This document shows positions 50,409 through 57,903 of a stretch of DNA of 64,000 bases, piece by piece. Under the pieces are notes generated by a model. It saw only the letters and a program-made list of their open reading frames with translations. It made no database searches and had not been told where the DNA came from. The position numbers and the translations under genes were made by a program. Position 1 is the stretch's first letter, and the number at the start of each line of letters is the position of its first letter. Source of the DNA: Streptomyces melanogenes (lineage in GTDB: Bacteria > Actinomycetota > Actinomycetes > Streptomycetales > Streptomycetaceae); NCBI RefSeq assembly GCF_014649795.1, contig NZ_BMTS01000002.1, positions 124,001-188,000 on the forward strand, written 5' to 3'.

Positions 50409-51352
50409 TGGGCGTTCTCCTGTTCTCGGAGTTGGGCGGCGAGGTCGAGGCCGGCGCGCACCCGCTGATCGGTGGTGGAGGGGCGGGCGGCGCCGGGGTT
50501 GAGCGGGACGACGTTCGGGCCGGCCCCGGGTGCGCGCGGGGGCGGTGTGGGCAGGGAGCGCCAACCCGAGACGAAGTAGCGGGCGGAGCGGGGGCGGGTG
50601 CGTGCGGCCTGCCAGGCACCGCCGGCGTGGTCGACGAGGACTTGTACGCCGCACCGCTCGATCAGGGCGTGAAGCAGCAGCCACTCGGCGGAGGACAGTT
50701 CCCAGGAGACGACCATTCCGGCGGCGCTCATGGCGTCGACGAGGGGCCGTACAGGCTCAGCGATCCGGGGTCCGTCGGGGCTAGCTTGTTCACCTCTACT
50801 TCCGAAGGAAGTAGAGGGGTAAGGCTTGGTGCTGGCTTGGGGGCCTGTGACGCTATCGACGGCGTCACGGTGTGACACCCCCTCGTGACCTGCGGATTCC
50901 TCCTGAAACGGGGGTGCGTTTCGGTTTTGATTCGGCGCCGATCCGCGCTCGTTTCGCGCACGATCCGCGGCCGATTCGTCGGCGATTCGAGCCTCGTTTC
51001 GGGTACGGCTCTTGGCCTTGCGCTCCGCGGCGGCGGACCGGTTGGCCTCGACCTGCGCCCTCGTCGAGTTCCGCCCGCCCTCAAAGAAGTCGTGCACCAT
51101 GAAGTCGCCGACGGGGGGCTGCGGGCAGCGCGGGCAGGTGTGACCGTGCTCGTGCCACAGACCGACCGCGACCAACTTCCGGGCCTGCGGGGCGGTCCCG
51201 TACTGGCGGGCGACCACGGCGGGCACGGTGCCCTCGGTGAGGTGCTGCGCGGAGTAGGCGCCCGCCCGCAACCACAGACCGAGGGCGGCGTTACCCGCCT
51301 TGACGATCTTCGGGTGCATGTGCGAGCTGTCGTCGATCTTGAACCACGCCAC
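50405..51352 (-). CDS. Probable phage replication initiator / replisome organizer (315 aa)
   Basis: MAWFKIDDSSHMHPKIVKAG and ALGLWLRAGAYSAQHLTEG form a winged-helix start like many phage replication proteins; a disordered charged linker (residues 110-195) leads to a C-terminal helical domain (SSAEWLLLHALIERCGVQVL; HAGGAWQAARTRPRSARYFV). No ATPase motif, so not a helicase. Located between recombination and small early genes. ATG 51352. Confidence 0.7.
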   Translation of the reverse strand: MAWFKIDDSSHMHPKIVKAGNAALGLWLRAGAYSAQHLTEGTVPAVVARQYGTAPQARKLVAVGLWHEHGHTCPRCPQPPVGDFMVHDFFEGGRNSTRAQVEANRSAAAERKAKSRTRNEARIADESAADRARNERGSAPNQNRNAPPFQEESAGHEGVSHRDAVDSVTGPQASTKPYPSTSFGSRGEQASPDGPRIAEPVRPLVDAMSAAGMVVSWELSSAEWLLLHALIERCGVQVLVDHAGGAWQAARTRPRSARYFVSGWRSLPTPPPRAPGAGPNVVPLNPGAARPSTTDQRVRAGLDLAAQLREQENAQ

Positions 51353-51542
51353 GGTGGGTGACTCCTTCCTGATCTGCGGGGGGTGGGGTGCCCGGCTCGG
51401 GCCGGCCGGCGAGGGCGGCAGGCGTGTGCAGCGGGCAGCGGTAGCCGGGCAGGTAGCGGCGGGCGCCCGGGGCGCCGCAGTAGCGACGCCCCGCCCCGCT
51501 CCAGTGCCGGCACCGGTAGTCGATGGCCGGCCCCGGGGTCAC
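51291..51542 (-). CDS. Small Cys/His-rich protein (83 aa)
   Basis: GTG 51542 overlaps the recT stop by 4 bp (GTGA). The core DYRCRHWSGAGRRYC...YRCPLHTPAALAG could be a zinc-binding fold, common in short form next to recT in Streptomyces phages. It overlaps the replication gene start by 62 bp, which is unusual, so the 3' end may be under weak selection. Confidence 0.6.
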   Translation of the reverse strand: MTPGPAIDYRCRHWSGAGRRYCGAPGARRYLPGYRCPLHTPAALAGRPEPGTPPPADQEGVTHRGVVQDRRQLAHAPEDRQGG

Positions 51543-52441
51543 TGCGCGGCCGGCTCGGCGGCCTCGGGCCACCCGGCGAACTGCGAGGGCACGTCCTCGA
51601 CCGCGGACTGCTCGCCGCCCTGTACGGACGGCTGCTCGACGATCTCGCCCTCGATGTACTCCCCGGGCACGTCGAGACCCTCCGGGGACGCATCGCGCCG
51701 CACGGTCCCGTCGTGGGCCACGGCGCGCGCGAGTTCAGCGGACTTCGGCAGCAGCTTGAAGAGCTGCCGTACGGCGGTCTTGCACGCCATCGCGTCGTAG
51801 TCCGTGGACCACGGCCCGAAATCCTTCGCCTTGCTCCGCTTGCGGATCGCCTCGACGTCGTCGACGTCGAGCACCACGAACGCGCTGCCACCGTTGGCCA
51901 GTCGGGCAACGGCGTAATAGTGCGTCGCCGGCCCCCTCGCCGAGCCGCGCGCCGGAACGTGCCGCAGCTTGGGGTCGAGCCCGTACTCGTACTCGAAGGT
52001 GTCGCCCTCGTGCACGGTGCCGGTGTCGAGGCCGGCGGCGAGCGGGTGCTGCCAAAACAGCTTGATCATGCCCTGATAGCCGATGACGAGCTGTACCTCG
52101 TACCCGCGGATCTTCTTGTTCCAGAACGGCAGCAGGTACGCCTCGCCCGACACGCCACCCGGCTCCAGCCCGAGGGCCGAGCAGGTCATCAGGGCGCCGG
52201 CGAACGACTCGCGGCTGCACTCGGCGAGGTGCTCGACCCTGCGCAGCTCGGTAAGGGCGATCCGGGCGATCCGGTCGGCGCCGCCCATGTGCGCGGGCAG
52301 CGCGCGCTCAATCTCCGGGCGCATCTGCTGCACGAACTGCACGAGCGTGGCGGCCGGTTGCGCGGCTCGGGTGGCGGGGACGGCGGGTGTACGGGTCTGC
52401 GTGGTGCGGGCGGCGACGCGGTCGGCGAGATTGCTGGTCAT
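51539..52441 (-). CDS. recT: RecT-family single-strand annealing protein (300 aa)
   Basis: RecT signature blocks: IALTELRRVEHLAECSRESF, GALMTCSALGLEPGGVSGEA, YLLPFWNKKIRGYEVQLVIG and YQGMIKLFWQHPLAAGLDTG. It anneals single strands made by the partner nuclease. ATG 52441 overlaps the exonuclease stop (ATGA). Together they form an actinophage RecE/RecT-like recombination pair. Confidence 0.94.
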   Translation of the reverse strand: MTSNLADRVAARTTQTRTPAVPATRAAQPAATLVQFVQQMRPEIERALPAHMGGADRIARIALTELRRVEHLAECSRESFAGALMTCSALGLEPGGVSGEAYLLPFWNKKIRGYEVQLVIGYQGMIKLFWQHPLAAGLDTGTVHEGDTFEYEYGLDPKLRHVPARGSARGPATHYYAVARLANGGSAFVVLDVDDVEAIRKRSKAKDFGPWSTDYDAMACKTAVRQLFKLLPKSAELARAVAHDGTVRRDASPEGLDVPGEYIEGEIVEQPSVQGGEQSAVEDVPSQFAGWPEAAEPAAQ

Positions 52442-53496
52442 GCTGCGGAACTCTCTTTCGGGACGACGAGGCGTCGGGCGCGGTGCGCCCGGAACTCGTC
52501 GGGGCGCTCGGCGGCGAGGCGCGCGGTATCGAGCGCGTCGACGCGGTGCGTGTACTGCTGCGCGAGGTCGGGATACGCAGCGATGAATCGTTTCTGCGAG
52601 AGCGGCCCGTTCTGCTTCCACGTGAACGCGATGGCGCCCTGCGTCTTGACGATCTCGGCCGCGCCCGCGGTCGCCTTGAGGCGGTTCTCGACCTCGCGCA
52701 GCTCGTCGGCGGTCCGCTGCTCGCGCGCCTTGAGTTCGCGGCGGCGCTCCAGCAGCGGCAGCACCTCGGCAGGGTCCGCCACGGTTACACCGCCGGCCGT
52801 GACCGAGTAGAGGTGATCGAGCAGTGACTCGGTCGCCTCGGAACCGTCGATCGCCGGCGGGGTACGGTCGAGCACGCCCTGCCAGAATCGGCCGACGATT
52901 TCGACGAGGTGCTCGACGAGAGCCTCGTCGCGCTCGACGCGGTGAATCAGCAGCCGGTTACCGCCGAGCAGCGCAGCGACGTGCGCGTGCCGGTAGCCGG
53001 TGACGGCGAGGTACCAATGCGTCTGGAGTGCCGGCCCGTCCGGCACGCCGAGCAGCCACTCGTCGAGCTGGAACGCGCTACGGGTCTTGATCTCCAGCAG
53101 ACTCGACGGCGTCGAGGCGCCCTCGTCGAGCACGTACCGGTCGACGTTGGCGAGCATCCAACGGCGCTCGACGTGCGCCAGCGTCCCCGGACCCTCGACG
53201 ACGCCGAGACCGGTCCGCGCCGAGAACACGCGGGCGACGGTCGGCTCGTGCTCGTGCCCCCAGAACGCGGCCTCGGCGAGGACGGGATCGAGCGGGCGGT
53301 CGAGCGGCAGCTCGCCGACCTTGTCGAGGTAGACCTCGGTCGGCGACGTGTACTTGCTCATTCCCAGCACCGCGGCGACGTCCGAGCCACCGATGCCCGC
53401 ACGACGGACGGCGAGCCATTCCTCGCGGCCGAGGGACGGCGGAGCAACGACGACACCGGTCGGCGTCACCAGCGGCAGCGCCGGAGCGCTGTTCAC
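52438..53496 (-). CDS. YqaJ-type viral recombinase exonuclease (352 aa)
   Basis: PD-(D/E)XK nuclease of the YqaJ family: AGIGGSDVAAVLGMSKYTSP at the N-terminus, GHEHEPTVARVFSARTGLGV, catalytic SLLEIKTRSAFQLDEWLLG, and QTHWYLAVTGYRHAHVAALL. It resects double-strand ends for RecT. GTG 53496; overlaps both neighbours by 4 bp. Confidence 0.93.
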   Translation of the reverse strand: MNSAPALPLVTPTGVVVAPPSLGREEWLAVRRAGIGGSDVAAVLGMSKYTSPTEVYLDKVGELPLDRPLDPVLAEAAFWGHEHEPTVARVFSARTGLGVVEGPGTLAHVERRWMLANVDRYVLDEGASTPSSLLEIKTRSAFQLDEWLLGVPDGPALQTHWYLAVTGYRHAHVAALLGGNRLLIHRVERDEALVEHLVEIVGRFWQGVLDRTPPAIDGSEATESLLDHLYSVTAGGVTVADPAEVLPLLERRRELKAREQRTADELREVENRLKATAGAAEIVKTQGAIAFTWKQNGPLSQKRFIAAYPDLAQQYTHRVDALDTARLAAERPDEFRAHRARRLVVPKESSAA

Positions 53497-53786
53497 TGCT
53501 CGCCCCCGACGTACCGGGCGTATACGCGGTGCTCGGTGGAGCCGCCCGAGGTGATCGTGCGGGCGACTGCCTCGAACGATCCCGCCGGCGAGTACGCCGG
53601 AAGGCGGGCGTTACGGATGGCCTGCGCTGCGGATGCGGCGCGGGTGATGCTGGCAGGCTTTCCGACGACTCCCCACACGTTGGGGTGCGCCCGGAGGTCG
53701 GAAGCGATGCGGGTGTGCTTGGTGTTCCGCTGCTTGGGCGGCGGACCGATGAACTCGACGAGGCTGGACGGCTGCTCGCTCCTCAT
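53493..53786 (-). CDS. Small early protein (97 aa)
   Basis: ATG 53786 (MRSEQPSSLVEFIGPPPKQR). Sequence HTRIASDLRAHPNVWGVVGK and SITRAASAAQAIRNARLPAY has no recognised family, though it is seen near recET genes in Streptomyces phages. 4-bp overlaps on both sides. Confidence 0.72.
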   Translation of the reverse strand: MRSEQPSSLVEFIGPPPKQRNTKHTRIASDLRAHPNVWGVVGKPASITRAASAAQAIRNARLPAYSPAGSFEAVARTITSGGSTEHRVYARYVGGEQ

Positions 53787-53923
53787 GCCGCGACCCCCTG
53801 CTCGCCGCGGACCTCTCGGACACGCGGGGCGAGGATGCGCCGGATCATGGCGAGCTGCTCGTCGGTCGGTTCGGGCCACTCCGTCTGATCGTGCGGTGTG
53901 GCAGGTGTCTCCTTGGTGTGCAC
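53783..53923 (-). CDS. First gene of the early operon (46 aa)
   Basis: GTG 53923 follows GGAGGGGGAGCC; the open frame to 54040 has no better start. Encodes MHTKETPATPHDQTEWPEPT then DEQLAMIRRILAPRVREV. The first minus-strand gene facing the repressor, so directly under operators 1 and 2. Function unknown. Confidence 0.68.
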   Translation of the reverse strand: MHTKETPATPHDQTEWPEPTDEQLAMIRRILAPRVREVRGEQGVAA

Positions 53924-53935
53924 GGCTCCCCCTCC

Positions 53936-54112
53936 GTTGTTGCACATGTCGAACAACCAAGGGCGCAAAGTGCTGTATTGCGCCCCGTTGGTTGTTGCAG
54001 ATGTCGAACAAGGGCAACCGTAGGTGGCTCGAAAGTGCACGTCAACGCCATAGATCGGCGTGCAGTTCGGGGTAATGGCTGATTAGATGAGAGTGTTCGA
54101 GTTGTGCAACAA
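53936..54112. promoter_or_regulatory. Three operator-like repeats between repressor and early operon
   Basis: Near-palindromic 20-mers: TTGTTGCACATGTCGAACAA (53937-53956), TTGTTGCAGATGTCGAACAA (53992-54011), and an inverted copy GTGTTCGAGTTGTGCAACAA (54093-54112; 17 of 20 match). Copies 1 and 2 start 55 bp apart. All lie between the divergent starts 53923 and 54129, like the operators of temperate phage immunity regions. Copy 3 lies just before the repressor's ribosome site, so it may autoregulate. Confidence 0.8.
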
Positions 54113-54128
54113 GAACAGGAGTAAGAGA

Positions 54129-54578
54129 GTGTCGGAGATCGACACCCCCTTCCGAGCCCCGTACGGAACCCCCTTCGGGGACCTGGTGCGGAGCGCGAAG
54201 GATGAGACGGGGCTCTCGTACCGCGACCTCGCCAAGAGAGCCATAGACCCGATAACCGGGGTCGAGGTGAAGTACGCGACCCTGTTCCGCATCGCGAAAG
54301 ACAAGCCGATCATGCTCGAACCGGGCGTCATCGGCGCCGTGGCCGCCGCGATCGGACGGCCCGAGCGCGACGTGCGGATCGCCGCCTCACAGCAGTACTG
54401 CGGACTCGTCGCCGACGATCCGTTCAAGATGAGCGACGACGAGACGACCGTCGTAGTCGTCCACGCGCCCGGCATGGGGCGCAAGGACATGCCGAAGGTC
54501 GAGGCACTCCTGCGACGCTATGCGGCGGGCGACCTTCCGGCGGAACTTTCCAACACGGACCGCTCGTCTAGTAGTTGA
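54129..54578 (+). CDS. Presumed immunity repressor, HTH protein (149 aa)
   Basis: Starts at GTG 54129, 7 bp after AGGAG; the ATG at 54087 lies within operator copy 3. The HTH is seen at GDLVRSAKDETGLSYRDLAK and VKYATLFRIAKDKPIMLEPG (about residues 15-65). The remainder (GAVAAAIGRPERDVRIAASQ; ETTVVVVHAPGMGRKDMPKV) is not recognised. Position beside the integrase, divergence from the early operon and the operator array make it the best candidate for the lysogeny repressor. Confidence 0.8.
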   Translation: MSEIDTPFRAPYGTPFGDLVRSAKDETGLSYRDLAKRAIDPITGVEVKYATLFRIAKDKPIMLEPGVIGAVAAAIGRPERDVRIAASQQYCGLVADDPFKMSDDETTVVVVHAPGMGRKDMPKVEALLRRYAAGDLPAELSNTDRSSSS

Positions 54579-54695
54579 TCACTAGGTGTCGTATGCGCGT
54601 GACCTGCGGTGTTGGGATGAGTAAGGTGGTTCGGGCGCCTTGACTCGTGCACATGTTCGGGTCGGGGTCAGTCATGCCACGAGGGGGGCACCACC

Positions 54696-54908
54696 TTGAT
54701 CCGCGTCATCCGCACCCAACTCGATACCGGAGCAATCACCGTAGTCCGAGCCACCGAATCGGGACTCACCATCGACATGGACGGCCGCCACATCACCCCC
54801 ACAGGTGCGGCAAGCCTCCAGCAAGCCCTAAACGGACTGGCCCCCCACGGGGAGCGCGAAGGCGCCGCCGAAGGTGCCGAGCGGGCGCCCGCCGGCGAAC
54901 GAGCCTGA
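54696..54908 (+). CDS. Small protein next to the integrase (70 aa)
   Basis: TTG start at 54696, preceded by GAGGGGGG. Sequence IRVIRTQLDTGAITVVRATE, SGLTIDMDGRHITPTGAASL, QQALNGLAPHGE. Possibly a recombination directionality factor by place and size, but no sequence evidence for this. Ends before the bidirectional terminator. About 117 bp upstream of it are non-coding. Confidence 0.6.
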   Translation: MIRVIRTQLDTGAITVVRATESGLTIDMDGRHITPTGAASLQQALNGLAPHGEREGAAEGAERAPAGERA

Positions 54909-54917
54909 GCAACGCGA

Positions 54918-54947
54918 AGGGCCGCGCAGGATGCCCTGCGCGGCCCT
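54918..54947. terminator. Bidirectional terminator between small gene and integrase
   Basis: AGGGCCGCGCAGG (54918-54930) pairs exactly with CCTGCGCGGCCCT (54935-54947) around ATGC. It lies between the converging 54908 and 54957 stops. Confidence 0.85.
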
Positions 54948-54956
54948 CGCCGGTCA

Positions 54957-56681
54957 CTACGCCGCCGCGACGAGACTCCGCCGCTTCACAAGCTGCCTAG
55001 GAACCACGGACACGAACTGTTCGACGGGTACGTTCCTGCGCCCCGGACCCTGCGGCTTCAACCGGACCTCGACCAGGGCCTCGAAGATCGCCCGCCGCTG
55101 CGAGAGATCCAGCCCCCGCCACGCCTTCTCGATCTCCTCCATGGTCGCCCCGGCCAACTCGCGGACCACCGGAGGAACCGCCATCGAACGGGCCTGCTTC
55201 CGGGCCGCCTCGATCTTCGGCAGCATCTCGCCCTCGACGGCGACGAGCCCCCGAGCCGAGAGCCTGCCCGCTGCCGCTTCCGCGTAGAACGCATCCAACT
55301 CGGACTGGAGTAGCGCCGCCTTGGCCTCGGCCGCCTCAAGCTCCCTCAGCATCTCCGCATCGTCCTTCGCGTACGCCCGAGCGAACGACGGCGACGACAA
55401 CCACTCGAACGTTTTCCGCTCGACGAACGGATCAACGATGCTGACCTGTGCACTCGCGTGGTACCCCGTCTCGCCTTCCGGCGCCGGCGTCGTGCACGAG
55501 TACCGAGGCAGACCGTGCTGCCTGTCAGAGTTCACGCCGAACTCGCAGATATCGCAGATCATCACGCTAGAGAGTTGATGAATCGCCTTCCCCGGCCGCT
55601 GGTTGAACTTCCGCTTCTCCTTGCGCGCCTTGACTGCGCTGGTTGCGCGAAGGTGGTCGACCTCCTCGACGAGCGCCGGCCACGCGTCCCGGTTGGTCAC
55701 CTTCCCGTGGTGCTTGCGGTAGCCGAGGTATCGGTCGTCGGTCGCGAACAGGGTGATCGTCGCGGAGATCCACCGCGCCATGATCATCGGCTCGCCGCGG
55801 TCGATGAGGTCCCGTGCGATGTCCTTCGCGTCCTCGCCGGCGTCCAGTCGATCACGGCACTCCTGGCGCAGCTCGACCGCAGCCTCGATCCGAGCCACCC
55901 AATCGGGGTGGAGATCCTCGTTCTCCTTCAAACCGGGGTGCCACGCCGCGGCGCGCCGGACCATGGATTTGGTCCAGTGGAACGACGGCGGGGTAACGCC
56001 ACGCTTGTTGAAGCGTGCGGCGATCTTGGTCGACTCTTCGAAGTTGCCGACGCCCTTGGTCAGCTCGACGATGATGGGCTTCTCGATCGGGTCGGCCTCG
56101 GTGCGCAGGAACGCGCCCGTTCGCTCGTCGTAGATCCGCCGGTACCCGTAGGCGACTGGGGCGTGAGGCCGGCCGGCCGCGGCGTTCGCGGTCAGCGTCC
56201 GCATGACGTTGCGCCGCAGCTCGCCGACTTCCCGCTCGCCGATAAGCGCATCAAGGCCGGTCCGGAAACGGTCGTCTTCGTTGGTGAGGTCGTAGACCTT
56301 GCCGCCGTAGCACCACAGCACGCCGTGCTTAGCGCACGCGTCTCGCAGTCGCGCGTACACCGCGACGTCACGCTGCAACCGCGTCGAGCCGAACGCGATC
56401 ACGATGTCGAGCTTTCCGCCCTCGATCCACTCGATCATGCGCTCGAACTCTTCGCGCTCAATCTTGCCGCGGTAGGTCGAGGCCGATCGGTCGTCGTCGA
56501 CGAACTCGCCGGCAACGACGGTGCCGAGGTCGTCGGACGTAGCGCGCCCGACGTCAAGCTGTTCCTTGACTGAGTAACCCTGACGCTTCTTCTTGCCCCG
56601 ATACGCGCTCTTGCGCGCGTAGAGACCGGCCCGCAGGCCGGCGAGGCTCTCGCGCAGGGACTTAATGCCTGAAAGGTTCAT
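54957..56681 (-). CDS. int: Large serine recombinase, phage integrase (574 aa)
   Basis: The resolvase domain has the catalytic serine in YARKSAYRG (Ser25), then VGRATSDDLG, FVDDDRSASTYRGKIEREEF and STRLQRD with the active-site arginines. The recombinase domain (GRPHAPVAYGYRRIYDERTG) and zinc ribbon (CDICEFGVNSDRQHGLPRYSC, shortened here) with a coiled coil (MLRELEAAEAKAALLQSELD) follow. Length 574 is typical of phiC31-like integrases. ATG 56681; attR lies 46 bp upstream. It catalyses attP x attB recombination without host factors. Confidence 0.95.
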   Translation of the reverse strand: MNLSGIKSLRESLAGLRAGLYARKSAYRGKKKRQGYSVKEQLDVGRATSDDLGTVVAGEFVDDDRSASTYRGKIEREEFERMIEWIEGGKLDIVIAFGSTRLQRDVAVYARLRDACAKHGVLWCYGGKVYDLTNEDDRFRTGLDALIGEREVGELRRNVMRTLTANAAAGRPHAPVAYGYRRIYDERTGAFLRTEADPIEKPIIVELTKGVGNFEESTKIAARFNKRGVTPPSFHWTKSMVRRAAAWHPGLKENEDLHPDWVARIEAAVELRQECRDRLDAGEDAKDIARDLIDRGEPMIMARWISATITLFATDDRYLGYRKHHGKVTNRDAWPALVEEVDHLRATSAVKARKEKRKFNQRPGKAIHQLSSVMICDICEFGVNSDRQHGLPRYSCTTPAPEGETGYHASAQVSIVDPFVERKTFEWLSSPSFARAYAKDDAEMLRELEAAEAKAALLQSELDAFYAEAAAGRLSARGLVAVEGEMLPKIEAARKQARSMAVPPVVRELAGATMEEIEKAWRGLDLSQRRAIFEALVEVRLKPQGPGRRNVPVEQFVSVVPRQLVKRRSLVAAA

Positions 56682-56695
56682 ACGGTGGCCCCCTA

Positions 56696-56705
56696 TCGAA
56701 CAACC
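56696..56705. promoter_or_regulatory. Repressor half-site candidate in front of int
   Basis: TCGAACAACC at 56696-56705 is identical to the right half of operator copy 1 (53949-53958). It lies 15 bp before the int start, so the repressor might also act on int. Only a half-site is seen. Confidence 0.4.
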
Positions 56706-56726
56706 GTACGTCCTTCTCGGTTAGAG

Positions 56727-56778
56727 GCGTACGGCTTTACCGAAGGGCACCAACGTGGCGACGAACGCCCCGAGCCGG
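56727..56778. other. attR: attR of the prophage (crossover AA at 56752-56753)
   Basis: Phage arm 56727-56751 begins GCGTACGGC and ends GGGCACC; host arm 56754 onward is the MFS 5' coding sequence. Combined with attL, the attP arms are GCGTACGGC and GCCGTACGC at equal distances (25 bp) from the crossover. Confidence 0.88.
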
Positions 56779-56870
56779 TTGATCAGCGTGCTCGTCCACA
56801 GCCACCAGAACTCCCGGGGCAGACCCGAGACGCTCTCTCGTGCGGCGCGTCTGAGACTGGCGACGGACAT
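56754..56870 (-). pseudogene. MFS transporter, 5' fragment (39 codons)
   Basis: ATG 56870 after GGGGGAATCG encodes MSVASLRRAARESVSGLPRE, then FWWLWTSTLINRLGAFVAT, the N-terminal tail and first half of TM1 of an MFS transporter. Reading then enters phage DNA and stops at TAA near 56723 after ten more residues. The rest of the gene is at 19279-20430. Confidence 0.88.
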
Positions 56871-57044
56871 CGATTCCCCCGAAGATGTGTAAGTGGCGCA
56901 GGCGATAGCCGCAACTTACGATGCAGGGATCGGAACCCGCCACTCAATTGACACCGTCCGTCAATCGTCCACGTGCCGAGACGCCCCCGCCGCCTTCCTC
57001 CCCGCGCGCGCGACGGCCCGCGAACGTCGATTACGCTCGGACGC

Positions 57045-57806
57045 ATGGCCGACGCACCGTACAAGCTGATCCTCCTCCGCCACGGCGAGAGCGAGTGGAA
57101 CGAGAAGAACCTGTTCACCGGGTGGGTGGACGTCAACCTCACCGCGAAGGGCGAGAAGGAGGCGGCGCGCGGCGGTGAGCTGCTCAAGGACGCCGGCCTG
57201 CTCCCCGACGTGCTGCACACCTCCCTCCAGAGGCGCGCCATCCGCACCGCCCAGCTCGCGCTGGAGTCCGCGGACCGCCACTGGATCCCGGTGCACCGCA
57301 GCTGGCGCCTGAACGAGCGCCACTACGGCGCCCTCCAGGGCAAGGACAAGGCGCAGACGCTCGCCGAGTTCGGCGAGGAGCAGTTCATGCTGTGGCGCCG
57401 CTCGTACGACACCCCGCCGCCGGAGCTCGCGGACGGCACGGAGTTCTCGCAGAGCGACGACGCCCGCTACGCCTCCATCCCGCCGGAGCTGCGCCCCCGC
57501 ACCGAGTGCCTCAAGGACGTCGTCGTCCGCATGCTGCCGTACTGGTACGACGGCATCGTCCCGGACCTGCTCGCGGGCCGGACCGTGCTGGTCGCCGCCC
57601 ACGGCAACTCGCTGCGCGCGCTGGTCAAGCACCTCGACGGCATCTCCGACGCCGACATCGCGGGCCTGAACATCCCGACCGGCATCCCGCTCGTCTACGA
57701 GCTCGACGCCGACTTCAAGCCGGTCAAGCCGGGCGGCACCTACCTCGACCCGGACGCGGCCGCCGCCGCGATCGAGGCGGTCAAGAACCAGGGCAAGAAG
57801 AAGTAG
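57045..57806 (+). CDS. gpmA: 2,3-bisphosphoglycerate-dependent phosphoglycerate mutase (253 aa)
   Basis: Glycolytic interconversion of 3- and 2-phosphoglycerate. The phosphohistidine motif is [20 protein letters not shown]; the second histidine is in [31 protein letters not shown] and [10 protein letters not shown] are diagnostic. ATG 57045 lies near a possible -10 (TTACGCT, 57031), so the message could be nearly leaderless. The open frame to 56973 is unsupported. A very strong terminator follows. Ends in Lys-rich NQGKKK. Confidence 0.97.
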   Translation: MADAPYKLILLRHGESEWNEKNLFTGWVDVNLTAKGEKEAARGGELLKDAGLLPDVLHTSLQRRAIRTAQLALESADRHWIPVHRSWRLNERHYGALQGKDKAQTLAEFGEEQFMLWRRSYDTPPPELADGTEFSQSDDARYASIPPELRPRTECLKDVVVRMLPYWYDGIVPDLLAGRTVLVAAHGNSLRALVKHLDGISDADIAGLNIPTGIPLVYELDADFKPVKPGGTYLDPDAAAAAIEAVKNQGKKK

Positions 57807-57811
57807 TAGTA

Positions 57812-57866
57812 CGTACGTATACGTACGAGAGGGGCCCCGTCCGATTCCCGGATGGGGCCCCTCTCG
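57812..57866 (+). terminator. gpmA terminator with adjoining 16-bp palindrome
   Basis: CGAGAGGGGCCCCGTCCG (57826-57843) pairs almost fully with CGGATGGGGCCCCTCTCG (57849-57866), one G-T pair. Immediately before it is a perfect palindrome CGTACGTATACGTACG (57812-57827), separate from the stem and of unknown meaning. Confidence 0.85.
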
Positions 57867-57903
57867 TCTGCAACGAGGAAGAATTCGGGGTCGGTGTGGT
57901 TCG

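Larger units (their letters stand above)
20429..56753 (-). mobile_element. Serine-integrase prophage, siphovirus type, about 36.3 kb
   Basis: A complete-looking temperate phage lies between attL and attR. All modules are present: integrase, repressor with operators, recombination (YqaJ + RecT), replication initiator, terminase, portal, capsid, connectors, tail tube, chaperones with frameshift, tape measure, Dit, fibres, endolysin and holin. No gene looks broken, so it may be inducible. No recognisable DNA polymerase or excisionase (RDF) was found. Strand use is nearly uniform (minus), apart from the repressor region and two small plus-strand clusters. The insertion target is an MFS gene rather than a tRNA, as usual for large serine integrases. 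Confidence 0.95.

Noticed and set aside
54696..54908. Recombination directionality factor
   Set aside because: Position and size only; no sequence similarity could be shown, so not named as such.
56737..56943. 68-codon minus-strand frame over attR
   Set aside because: Different frame from the MFS 5' fragment, which has the correct MFS sequence and ribosome site.
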